The notes beneath the pieces were generated by a model. That model saw only the letters and a program-made list of their open reading frames with translations. It was not told the DNA's origin and made no database searches. From NCBI GenBank assembly GCA_013396755.1, contig VWZF01003636.1, positions 263,582 to 327,581 on the forward strand: 64,000 nt of DNA, given 5' to 3'. Shown piece after piece: positions 22,129 to 32,620 of the stretch; positions within the stretch are counted from its first letter, which is position 1, and every line of letters begins with the position of its first letter. The translations under genes and the position numbers were made by a program. Origin of the DNA: Sclerurus mexicanus. Its lineage: Eukaryota > Chordata > Aves > Passeriformes > Furnariidae.

Positions 22129-24079
22129 TGATATACCAGCCTCGATGACCTCAAGAAGTCTGAGCATCAAAAGAAAGTTAAAACTTTTCACATTTTGGAA
22201 GTGTCTTAAGTCTCTGGATCCAATGCCCTGTTAAAGGAAAGTTCAATTCTTTCCAAACCTAAGGAAAACTGCTTTTTTTTGCAGCTGAATGTTGGGCATG
22301 GACTCATTCCTTCTTCCATGAAGATGTTCCTGTGCCTTCCTGTGGGCTCACCGACCCACCTGACCCTGCTTCTCCCCTGGGCACAGGGAGGAGAGGAGGG
22401 TGGAAAGGCTGAGAACAGAAGCGCTGAGTCCTCACCCTCCCGTAGGGATGCCCTGTAGGCAGCAGAGGAAATGGAGTAAGTACAAGTAAAATTGGATTTA
22501 ATAATTGCCACTAATAAAGGGGCAAGTGCATAGAGCCAGTTACTCTGCTGTTGGCAAAATTAATTGCTCAAGGCACATTAGCAGTGTATTAGTTAACACA
22601 TACACAGTGAGTAAATTGCAATTAAGCTAACTAACTAAATAGTAAATACACAGACTGTGTATGACAATCACTCCTTGTAAAAACCCTTTACACACCAGTG
22701 ATAATTATTGACTTAAGCAGTTTAAATCAAAAAATCAAAACTCAGGCACAGATCTTTTAATCTTTAAAATGGGTTGGAGTGGTATTTTTGTATTATTTTT
22801 TTTATTTTTCAATTGGTAAGTGAAAGAATGATGTCATAGAGCAGCATTAAGTACAATTAAACAGGCCATAACTAATATTGGCTGCATAAATTATCCATAA
22901 GATGACACTTTTATGCACTTGGTGAAGAATTGCTTCATGGGTTATGCAATCTTTTCCAAAACAAGTTCCAAAGAATAACATCACTAGTTATGTTTCATAG
23001 CTACAAATTGGTAACTGAATTAACATTCATTTATTAAGTTTACATGGAGAACTCCTCTAATTCAAATGCTCGCAGATTATAATTTATTTTTATCTGAGGT
23101 ATAATTTTTCATATCTTATTTTTGCCAAAGTCAATACAACCTCAGCCAAACTCTGTTTCCAGTTCTCCATTTGTACCCTCCTCTTCTTGGCTACTTACCT
23201 AGATGAGTCTTTTCTAGCTGAGAAGGTAAATAAATGAGCTTGGTTCACCAAAAAAACAGTCATTTGCAAAATTCTGATTTTCAGACTGTGATTCTTGAGT
23301 TAATATTGACAACTATAGGATCCTATGCTTGCAATTTAATATAAAAAAATAGAAGAGAATCACTTTTGCACATATGGAAGTTGAACAACTGGTCTGCCAG
23401 GAGGGAGATATTGAATATGGCTATTTTTTAATAATCTGTTTTATTTCTCCCATCCCAGTTTAATCCGTGAGTCAAACACTGATGCAGTGTTGAACGGGAC
23501 AGTATGAAAAGACCTTTCTTTCCATGACACAGTGGGACACAATGGGAGGTGACACGATTATAAATTTGTCCCTGATAGATGGTTAAAGACCTCATGGAAT
23601 CAGTCAAAGAAAATAAGCTCAGACCGAGTTGAATCATTTCAAATGAAATGGAAAGGCAAATAAAGTCATGTAAGTTCAGTTTTCCTCTAAAGGGGAAACG
23701 TGGTTAAGTGCCAAGGCATGAAGTGGATGGACTGCAGAGATCAGAGAGCAGGAGGTCACAGCTCCTGCACCCCTGGCAGGGTGGACAAGTCTGATGGAGT
23801 GATGTAGAAATGCCCCTGAGACAGAGATCCTCGTGGATCCTGAGCTCCCAGGGTCCTGCGAGGCACAGACACAGGTTGTTCTGCTGCAAGATTAATCAGT
23901 CACATTAAATAATCCTTCCATGCACTGGGCTCTACAATTTTCTACTTGTCCCAGATTCTTCCAGATGTTTTATCTTGCCAAGATATAAAATCAATTATTT
24001 CTTAAAATTGAATAGAAAAAGAGCGTTAGGGAATAAATCCATCCTGCCTTGTTGCAAAAGCATTTGACCGATTCTTTTT
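22129..24079. other. Single-copy noncoding stretch, candidate conserved element at about 22,490-23,110
   Basis: The 22,490-23,110 part is AT-rich with many ATTA/TAAT homeodomain-type cores and few CpGs. It resembles developmental enhancer sequence, although AT-rich DNA yields such cores by chance. A more GC-rich part lies at 22,310-22,450. No exon is recognised. Confidence 0.4.
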
Positions 24080-24268
24080 CTTTGACCATGCAAGTGTTGG
24101 AAGGGGCTGCTCAGGGAGGTTTGGAGCCCCCAGCCCTGGAGGTGTCCGAGTAAGGACTGGCCGTGGCACTCAGTGACAAGGTGCACATCGGGCACAGGTG
24201 GGACTTGATGATCCTGGAGGTCTTTTCCAGCCTTAATGATTCTGGAATTCCGTGATTCTGTGAATCTA
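24080..24268 (+). mobile_element. CR1 3' end fragment
   Basis: Contains 'ggaaggggctgctcagggagg', 'cagccctggaggtgtccg', 'ggactggccgtggcac', 'gacttgatgatcctggagg' and 'cttttccagccttaatgatt' followed by TCTG-type tail repeats. This is the subfamily type ending in 'ggtcttttccaacct', as at 7,591-8,019. The 5' limit is approximate. Confidence 0.9.
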
Positions 24269-25224
24269 TCAAACCATATTTCACATCTTTATGTGCTGAT
24301 GGTTGAAAGGGGTTAGAGGGAGTAACACCAATGGGCAGAAACAACCAGGTGAGGCTCTTTGACCTGTGGCAGGCAGGAAACCAGGGAAGCAGCAATGATT
24401 GAACACTTTGGATCTATTAAACCTCTTAAACAAGGCTGAAGTTTGAACTTCACCGATAAAATCATTACAAAGTATGTCTTGCATGAATTGAAGGAGAGGG
24501 AAATGAAATATATAAAAAAACCATAAGGGCTGAAACTGTTCTGTAACCTTTATGGCCTTTGAGGTTTTTCTCAAAGCCTGATGATACCTTGTCATTTTTC
24601 TGATTTAATTCAGGTCAGCCTGGGCCAGGGAGGTTCTGCTTTTTCCCAATTTCCACAGGTGGGATAAGGATATTTCAAGCAAATCCAAGCAACATCTACT
24701 AAACAATGTACCCAACATTAGGGAAAGAAAAATTTGTGAATCTAGAAGATTTCATTTTTTAAAATCCCTACCTTAGCCTAAAAAGCATTGGAGTTTATAT
24801 AAGAACTTTATTTCTTGCCCTTTTTTTTGGTGTTGCTTTTACCTTCTTTCCACTGCAAAAGCAGAGCTGTCACAGTAAAGATGTGTTGATGTCTTTTAGC
24901 CTGGTACTGGAAAAAATAATTACAAATCTGCCAAATACCACAAAAAAATGAATTTAACTATTCTGTTTCTCTATTTTCCTCATTCAGGGCTGAACTTCAA
25001 AACTTTGTGGGAGTATTTCTAGGAGGCATCAGGGATTCTGTTCCTTCAAAAACAAAATCAAGGGTGTAAAATATGGCACAGGTATGTTGGAGCACTTCAG
25101 GATATGAGATGGAAAATATTACATATAGTGCTCCAAAAACGAGCCTTTCTGAAAAGCATTTTGAGGATCCTATTTTGTTTTTTCATTGTTCCTTGTAGCT
25201 GCCATCTAATGCAATGGATTAGAT
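24269..25224. other. Single-copy noncoding stretch
   Basis: AT-rich and without a recognised gene. Its 3' end (25,030-25,224) could be the further decayed 5' part of the old CR1 that follows, since the open frame at 25,104-25,379 runs into that element, but no CR1 motif is clear before about 25,225. Confidence 0.4.
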
Positions 25225-26080
25225 CATCCAGGGCCCTAAATGAAACACAGAAATTCCTTTCTTTATCAGTGCTGGAGAACACACCACGCAGGGTCCCAGC
25301 TGGATCTGTCCTGGATCTGATGCTATTCAATATTTCATTAACAACTTGGATAACAGAGCAGAGAGTAGACTTTGGATGACACCGAGCTGGGAAAGATCGC
25401 AAGTATTAAAATTCCAAATTATTTTGGAGCAAGCATCCTAATGATGACATTTAATAAAGATGAGTGTGAGGTACTATATACAGGAAATAAAATCCAATCC
25501 GCACAGATACAATGGTGGAAATTTGCAGAAAGTGAGGCTCAAACTTTTTGTGAGTCGACACAGACAGCACTGTTAAAAAAGGCAAATAACTTTCTGGGAT
25601 CTCTGCAGAGCACCATTAGAGCCTCCACAAAAATAAAATGCCCATTTCTTGACAGTAGTCCTAAAAAAAGATGAAGAAAAACTGGGGGAAAGCACAAAAG
25701 AAAATAATAGGAAATTATAAACATTTGAGAAAAGCTGTGATGAGTTTGCTTGGTCTAGAAAGAGGAAGGAGACTCTCGATACTATTTTTATTTTAAATAT
25801 ATTTATATATATGCCTATGAAAGCATATATATGTAATCCATTACTTTAAATAAGGTGACAAGCACTTTTTCCCATGTCCAGGCAGGGCTGGACAAGAAGT
25901 AACAGGTTTTAGCTTGCAGGAAGGGAGCTTTTCTATCTGAAAGGATAATTAGGCACTGGAGCAAATTACCATGGGAGATTGTGAAACTCACTGGCAATTT
26001 TGAAGAACAGATTAGACATACATCTGCCAACACTCATGTAATTTTACTTGGTTCTGGTCCAGGGCACAGAAGGAAGAGGG
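25225..26080 (+). mobile_element. Old CR1-type LINE, ORF2 reverse transcriptase remnant to near the 3' end
   Basis: Two successive frames still show reverse transcriptase landmarks. A GSVLD...LFNI segment (about 25,298-25,340) matches the QGSVLGPLLFNI region, and a DDTELGK segment (about 25,375) matches the ADDTKLG catalytic motif, with a frame change between them. Then come 'aataaagatgagtgtgaggtact' (the NKDKC-type region) and 'aataactttctgggat'. Further on, 'aggcactggagcaaattacc', 'gaagaacagattagacatac' and 'atctgcc' match the 3' UTR. It is much more diverged than the other CR1 copies here and resembles the CR1 type abundant in turtles and crocodilians. It is dead: frameshifts and stops are present. 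Confidence 0.82.
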
Positions 26081-27561
26081 CCCAGATCCATCTTGCCTGA
26101 TGGGAGAGACACCGAACTCTGGGAACTGACCGTCCTGGGAACCCTTGATGGGCCTTTTTAAGGGCAGAGGTGCTAAGTTGTGTGTATTGTAGAGCCAGAG
26201 GTGACTGCTTTCCTCATTCACTTGCTGGAGTCAGCTGGAATCAATCTGGACATGGGCATATTCCAACATGGAATCCAGCTTAACATTCCCTCCACCTGAC
26301 CAGCTTGTCAGGGCTTCTCAATGTATTAAATCACATACCCTGCATGGAAACCAATCCCCAACACGGAGTGTAAGGTGGACATCCAGGATATAGAGATTTA
26401 ATTTTGCATATGTCCTTTTATCCGAAAGCATCACTTCTGCGCACAAAAACACAAGTCTCAGGCCGCTAAAGTCAAAATAAAGAGCTACACTTTAAAATAA
26501 AGAGTTGCAGTTTAAAAATAAATCCTTGCAAGTTCAATCTCAGCAATTTGCATAATATTCAGGAATCACCTAAAAATAAGGGTGTAAAAAATGAAAGTGG
26601 TTATGTACCTGAAAATAAAGTGGGTTTTGTCATAGTTTTGTCATGGATACCTACGGCTTCCAGAGACATCCAGTAAAATCCCAGCAGGATTCCTTGGCAC
26701 AGTGCCACAAGGAAATTGAAACTTTCAAATATTCCCTCCTTCCTTTATGATTTTGTGTCTACTACACTGAAACCCAAAAAACTCATGTACAGCAGGGGCA
26801 TATTCCCTAAATAACAGGCTGGGCTTAAAGCGTCTGTCCAGGAATTCTGCCCTTTGCTGCCACACTAAATGCTCCTACACGGCTCCTCTCTGGCCATGCT
26901 CGTGCCCATCTGCTCACATGGCGCAGTGCCCGTGGCAGGTCGCCTGCCAGCTTCCCTGGGTCAGCGGTGCCAAGCTATGACAGCAGTAGATGGACAACCT
27001 GCCCCACGCTGCCCTGCTCTCCCTTCCAAAATCCTCCTCAGACTCGTTTCTGTGCGTCAGGTAGTGAAGGGAAAGTACCTTAAGGATGGAGAACGGGAAG
27101 CATGAAAGGTTTGGGGATATTTGCTCTTTCCAAAAAAAAATCAGGCTTCTAGGAAACATATAAAGGTCATTTGGGATATAAGATATTATAAAAATATTGC
27201 CCATAGGAACGCTTTAAAAGCAAACCTTTGGCAGCGTTTCAGTAGCTGCATTAGGCAACTCGTAGGCAAAGGATTGCTCCCGGCTCTTCCTGGCCAGGAC
27301 TTGCATTTGTGTGGGAAGTGCCTCCCTTCCTCGAGGCTAATGAATAAACCAGCAGTATTGACAGGCTGTATCACCAGAATGGAGGCAGAGCATCAGTGCA
27401 CAGCACGTGGTTTGAGGATGCCCAGATCCACCCAGCTAAGCAGGAGCAGCTCCTGCTCTGCCCAGGTGAGGGGAGAGGGAATCTGGTGCCTCCGGGTGTT
27501 TGGACGTGGCTTGGGTGGCAGGTTAGGGGGTATGAGGTGAACCTCTATCCCAGCTGTGACA
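26081..27561. other. Single-copy noncoding stretch
   Basis: Contains a two-copy tandem repeat at about 26,475-26,515 (AAAATAAAGAG followed by CTACACTTT or TTGCAGTTT). The parts at 26,870-27,030 and 27,380-27,540 are more GC-rich. A 139-codon plus-strand frame (27,121-27,540) shows no recognisable domain and has no support as a gene. Confidence 0.45.
26475..26515. repeat. Two-copy tandem repeat, about 20-bp unit
   Basis: AAAATAAAGAG followed by CTACACTTT and then by TTGCAGTTT, a recent slippage-type duplication with a few substitutions. Confidence 0.65.
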
Positions 27562-27730
27562 TCATAGAATCCCAGAATCATTTGGGCTGGCAAAGCCCTG
27601 CCAGCCCATGGAGCCCACCCTGTGCCCGATGCCCACCTTGTCCCCCAGCCCAGAGCACTCAGTGCCACGGCCAGTCCTGCCTTGGGCACCTCCAGGGCTG
27701 GGCACTCCAACCCTCCCCTGGCACAGCCTG
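27562..27730 (-). mobile_element. CR1 3' end fragment, reverse orientation
   Basis: Starts with the reversed tail 'catagaatcccagaatcat' and runs through 'tttgggctggcaaagccctg', 'gtgcccgatgcccacc', 'agcactcagtgccacggcc' and 'gcacctccagggctgggcac'. This is the same subfamily as 7,591-8,019, whose complementary sequence is nearly identical in this region, implying a recent common source. Confidence 0.92.
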
Positions 27731-29042
27731 AGGTTATAAAGCCTCAAAGGATAGGATATGAGAGAAGAAGGAGCTATCCTGCTTGTGTCCCTCATCCTTT
27801 CCTCTCCGTGGAGCTCCTGGCAGCCACTGAGCCTCTCAATACCTGCAGCCGCTGCTGGGGCCCGTGTGGGATTTCAGGGAGGGGTGCAGGAACAAAATCA
27901 GCTTTCCATTACCGCTTTTCTTCACTTATGAAGAAAAAAAATCCAGGTGTAGTATAAATGGTCTCCACCAGTAGAGAAAAGGGCACTGGGTGTCAGCACA
28001 AGTATAAATAGCCCTGGCTGAGAGCACAATAGCTCTGCCTGAGCTCTCAGGAAAGAGCCAATAAAGACATTTGGAGATTTCAGGGCATAAATCACTGTCA
28101 GGAAGCAAGGCCATGCTTTCCTGGTGTAAACATCAGGAGTAGTTTAGTGCTCTGATCCTACACCTGAAAATCAGGTATTTCACATGCAAAATGTCATCAA
28201 TAAGAGAAGATTTTAGGCTGAAAGAGCAGCTCAGACACTTGAGGTTTTACCTCCAGGCCAAAACACGCACGTGGGAGTCTTGGAGAAGGTGCCAGAGACT
28301 CAATAGCCACATAGACCAAAATCTGAATCTCTCTCCCCCACCCAATCATTTCTGCATATAAATGAAATATTTCAGTCTGTCATTCAAAGCTTTTCCACAA
28401 TTATTCAAAGCTCTTCCACAATCATTCAAAGCTGATGTACATTAAAGGCAAGTCAAGATGATGAAAAAAACTCAGATATTTTTCTCCCTGATGAGAAATT
28501 CATGTCCCTAGAAAGGAACTGATGAAGTGACATTTTACTGGGTGCTTGTTTAGGGTTGTTGGAAGATGTGAAAGTCACAAAGTTAGGGCAAGCTTCATTG
28601 TAGAATAAAGAAATTAATCAAAAAGCGATTGTTCCTCTTTGTTGAAATGCCTTTGCAAAAGCTTGAGACAAGTACAGTATCCACTATCCTGCTATGAGAA
28701 ATAGCCAGACATTTCCTGGTAAAGAAGAAGAGAAAAAATGTATAAATTTAAAAAGAGAATTGTCATAACTGGCACCTGGTTGTGTAAAGAACAGTGGACC
28801 AATTTTAGTGACCAACTGAAAATGCAGAGCGTGAGGAAGTAGAGATGTTTCCAAAGACCAGGGCCGTCCATATAAGGGTGGTCTCCTCCAGGTGCAGCAC
28901 CTGGTGCCTTCCAGTCCATGCCACCTCCGTGGCATGGCATGTCACCCAAAATCAAACCAGATTCAGCTGAGTATTTCACTGCTGAAGGTGCACTGTGTGT
29001 AAAATACCAGTGTCAGTGTTTGCTCCCGAAGCCAAGGGGAGC
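27731..29042. other. Single-copy noncoding stretch
   Basis: No gene is recognised. It includes a short tandem repeat at 28,381-28,433. The minus-strand frames at 28,684-28,979 have no known domain. Confidence 0.45.
28381..28433. repeat. Tandem repeat, 21-bp unit, 2.5 copies
   Basis: CATTCAAAGCTTTTCCACAA, TATTCAAAGCTCTTCCACAA and CATTCAAAGCT follow each other at 28,381, 28,402 and 28,423. Only three substitutions separate the units where they overlap. Confidence 0.85.
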
Positions 29043-29111
29043 CACAGGTTGGATGGGGTGGAATTAGAAGGTCTTGAAGGTGCCTTCCAACCCAAATCAG
29101 TCTGTGATTCC
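29043..29111 (+). mobile_element. Short CR1 3' tail
   Basis: The pattern 'caggttggatggggtgga', 'ggtcttgaaggtgccttcc' and 'aacccaaatcagtctgtgat' is the last about 70 bp of CR1, with an internal deletion. Confidence 0.85.
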
Positions 29112-31317
29112 CATGTGAACTCCAAACACTCTTTGACTTTTCCTTAGCAGAGACAGCTCTTCTGATCTTTGCCCCCCCCCAAAAAAAAGCAGAGAACAGT
29201 AAATGAGCACAAGAGGAGTCATGTTGAAACAGTGTTAATATAACCTCAGGTGGGAATACCTTCCTGAGGAACCATGTGGAAAGTGCCCCTGGAGCAGGAC
29301 TCCAAGGCGCAGGCTGCGCCTCAGCCCTGAGCTCACACGTGCGCGTTCTCAGCCATGTAGAAAATTATCCCCAGCAAAGCTGCTCACGTATCCAAGGCCA
29401 CATTCCCAGCTGTTTCCAGGAGCCTGACGTGCGGGAAGGTGGACATGGCAGGAGACAGCACGAGTGCAGATCATTACAGGAACCACAGAGGGCGAAGCTG
29501 TGAGTGATGGCGCCGTAATGGAAAGGCGGGAGTGTGACAGCGGGGACTGAGCCACCCTGCACAGCCCAGGGAAACCAGCTCATCTCATAACCCATCACGG
29601 ATCCCACTCCTGATCCCATCCCACAACACACCTGCCTGCCTTTTTGGGCTCACCACCTGTGCCATTCCTTGGAAATGAAGGGGACAAGGTGAAAGTGCGA
29701 ACCAACAAAGACATGTGGATTGAATAACCCCTCTTTGTTTCCTGTATCCACATTCACCTCCCTTTATATCATTAGTTATTATCTGTATTTCAGAGCATAA
29801 GAGCTCAAGACTGAGATCAAAGCTCCACGGTGCCAAACACTGGCCCGTTACCATCACAGTAGCCAATTTCTGCCTCACAAGGAACCCAAGCCAAGGGTTG
29901 GGGGTGAAATCTGGGGATGGAGGTGAGTTGCCCAAGGTGACATCCGTGCCTGGGCACAGGTCTGGATGGCACCGTGGCTGAGGGCAAGGTAATGCTTTCC
30001 ATCCTTTTCAGCCATACAAGTAAAGGAAACCATCCTGCTTTATTTTATTAAAGTCATATGTTATTCTGGAATTCTGTGTTGCTGTTATTCTGCCTGCTTA
30101 GTCTGGCAGTCTAAGTATATTTGAATACCAATAAAATAAAATATTACCAAAAAAACATAATACTCTAGAAATCCACTCCCTTCTGTAATTACAGTTTAAT
30201 GTCTAACATACTTTGTGCTTCACATTCAGCAAACTTTGATACAGTACTTAGACTGAAATTATGGTGCACCAGAGTAACATACATTTGCTGGCAATGAAAA
30301 TGGGAAATAATTTCTCTTTTATAATTAGGGGATGTCTGCAGGATGGAGGTGCTATTTGTTTGTCATCACAGAATGTGCCTGCCTTGTGTCAGGCAATCAG
30401 TTTGACATGTGGAGTTAACTTTAGGTTATCCAGACCAGGCACATGCATTTGTTCTCTATTTTCTCTACTGTCTCCCAGCAAGTCAAAACCTTTCCTAGGC
30501 ATGTTATAAGGAAGAGAACATTTTCTTGTAAGGAATTTTTGTTTGCTGCTTTTTCAGTCTCTTGTTCTCCAAATACTCCCATAGCAAACCCACAAAGAGA
30601 CATGTTCCTGATCCACGTGAAGTAGGAGACCACAAGCTTAAACAATCAAAATAATAAAAATTGCTGCTCTATAATGATGGGGGAAAACTTGGGGTTTTGC
30701 TCTTTTTGCCAGCATTTGTGGCATATTTCTAGACATGATGTTGGTAATATAGACCGTGTGAACAAAGTTTGGAAGGCAACATCTTTTAATTGAATGGCTC
30801 CAGCAGTAATTATTATTTGCTCTCTTGTTAATTAACAATTTACAAATGGCAGCCAGCACAGTATGGTTGAATTACTTCTTTAAGATGACTTAAAGCTGGA
30901 AGAGGGTTGCAATTATGCTCTATCAGAATTTTGTCTTTTTTTTACTGGCAGTTTCTCTTTGACCCTGTAAGAGAAGTCAGAGATTGAAATGAGAGAAAAA
31001 TGAAAGAAATTGTGTCATCCATGTCCTTCCCACCAGTTTCCCAGTCTGTTCACAGGGAATTTCCTATCTGCAGGAGCAGACAGTAATCACTGCTTAACAG
31101 TGGGTTAGAATTAAGTCTCCCTTACTTGTTTATGTCCAGGAAAAGAAGTTTAACTCTCATGTTTCTCTTCTTTACCCAGGCAGGGTAGATAGTGCGCCCC
31201 TTCCTTCAACACAGCCATTCCCACCAATCCCAGTAACAGACCAGGACCAGCACAGCTGGTCAAGCCCCTGCTCTTCTGATGAATTCAGTCAATAATTCAA
31301 TTAGGAATTCAGTAGGA
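29112..31317. other. Single-copy noncoding stretch
   Basis: A CpG-containing GC-rich patch lies at about 29,276-29,560. The part at 30,020-30,900 is AT-rich and varied. A C9A8 run is at 29,172-29,188. No exon or repeat family is recognised. Confidence 0.45.
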
Positions 31318-31625
31318 CATTGAATCATAAAAAGGTTCAGGTTGGAAAGGACTTTAAAGCTCATTTCATCTACCCCGTGCCATGGGCAGGGACACCCTCC
31401 ACCAGCCCAGGTTGCTCCAAGCCCCGTCCAACCTGCCCTTGGACACTCCCAGGGATCCAGGGGCAGCCACAGCTTCTCTGGGCACCCTGTGCCAGGGCCT
31501 GCCCACCCTCCCAGGGAAGGATTCCTTCCCAATATCCCATCTAGACCTTCTCTTTTTCAGTTTGCAGCCCTTCCCCCTTGTCCTATCACTATATGCTCCT
31601 CTAAATAGTCTCTCTCTGGATGTTT
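31318..31625 (-). mobile_element. CR1 3' end fragment, reverse orientation
   Basis: Runs from the reversed tail 'tgaatcataaaaaggttcag' through the complete 'gccatgggcagggacaccct', 'agggatccaggggcagcc', 'tgccagggcctgcccaccct' and 'ccttcccaatatcccatcta' blocks to 'cttgtcctatcactatatgc' and 'agtctctctctgg'. After about 31,625 the match to CR1 fades. Confidence 0.92.
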
Positions 31626-32369
31626 CAGCTCTTTGCATCATCAGGAATTTCTCAGCTCTAGTGCTCTGGTGAGGCCACATTTTCAAAAGTGACCTGAAAA
31701 GTGGCCCTTTCCAGGGACAAGGTGGAAGAACCACTGCTTGGGACAGAGACAACCAGTGGTAATTATCCCTCTGTGAGCACTCTTTCTGGGAAGGCAAGAT
31801 GCAGGGAACGGAGATGTCGCTTCCCTCCAGCTGCTGAGATCACAGGGAAGACCAAGGAGGAAGAACTGGAGCTCACTGTCTACTTACATATGCAAATAAC
31901 TAACAATTTCTTTTCAAGGAAAAGAAGGGGCTGGCAAGCAGTGGGAGCTGCTTTGGTCAAGGTGCAGCTGCAGTTCCCTGCTCCTTTTTGAGGGCATGTC
32001 TTGCAATTTTCCCTGGTTTTCCCCAAGAATTAAAGTGAAAAAAAAAGACCCCACAAACAATCTCACCATTGTCACAAGCCCAGAAGGAAATAAGTCCTGG
32101 TGGGAGATTAGACAGTGTCCAACCTTGAAGGTTGGGCCAGGTTTCAAGGACTTCCCAACAAGAACTCCAGGTCTCAATTTATTGGGACTGACCAAATTTA
32201 TTCCTTTGCTTATTTATTAAATTTTTATAAAGGTGCTGAAAATAGCTGTGCTGTCCTAGAAAATCAGTACAGTTAATCCTGGCAGTGGTCTCCCACATGC
32301 TGGTGACAGTGGCTTGTCCCTGGGAGCAGCACACAAGTCTGGGTCTATTTCCACTGGAAAAGAAAATAT
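31626..32369. other. Single-copy noncoding stretch
   Basis: No gene is recognised. The start may be decayed CR1. A perfect 8-bp-arm palindrome (CCAACCTT, G, AAGGTTGG) is at 32,119-32,135. Confidence 0.4.
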
Positions 32370-32620
32370 TGGAGAGTGGCAAATTTTTTGCAGATGACAC
32401 AGTATGATTATGTGCTAGAAACAGCAATCCAAGCAGCAAAGTTGAGGGCAACATCCAAAATTGCTGGTAAGGGAAGTACTCTCATTTTATTGGTTTTAGA
32501 ATCCTAAAATCAGGTTCTAACTCAATGAATTCCAGCAAAGAGAAATGAAGGGCAGAGAGCAGTGAGGAGTCCCTGGTTTTGGGGCTGAGAGCTCCAGATA
32601 TGTAAAGGATCTTGGGGTGA
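32370..32620 (+). mobile_element. Possible old CR1 reverse transcriptase fragment
   Basis: GGCAAATTTTTTGCAGATGA resembles the FADDT-coding region, and about 150 bases later 'attccagcaaagagaaatga' and 'ggatcttggggtgaag' resemble the downstream 'agcaaagagaaatgcaag...gatctgggg' region. Spacing and order agree with CR1 but divergence is high and no continuous frame remains. Confidence 0.4.

Noticed and set aside
32119..32135. Palindrome CCAACCTT-G-AAGGTTGG
   Set aside because: Short, isolated and unsupported by context; listed only as a detail of its region.
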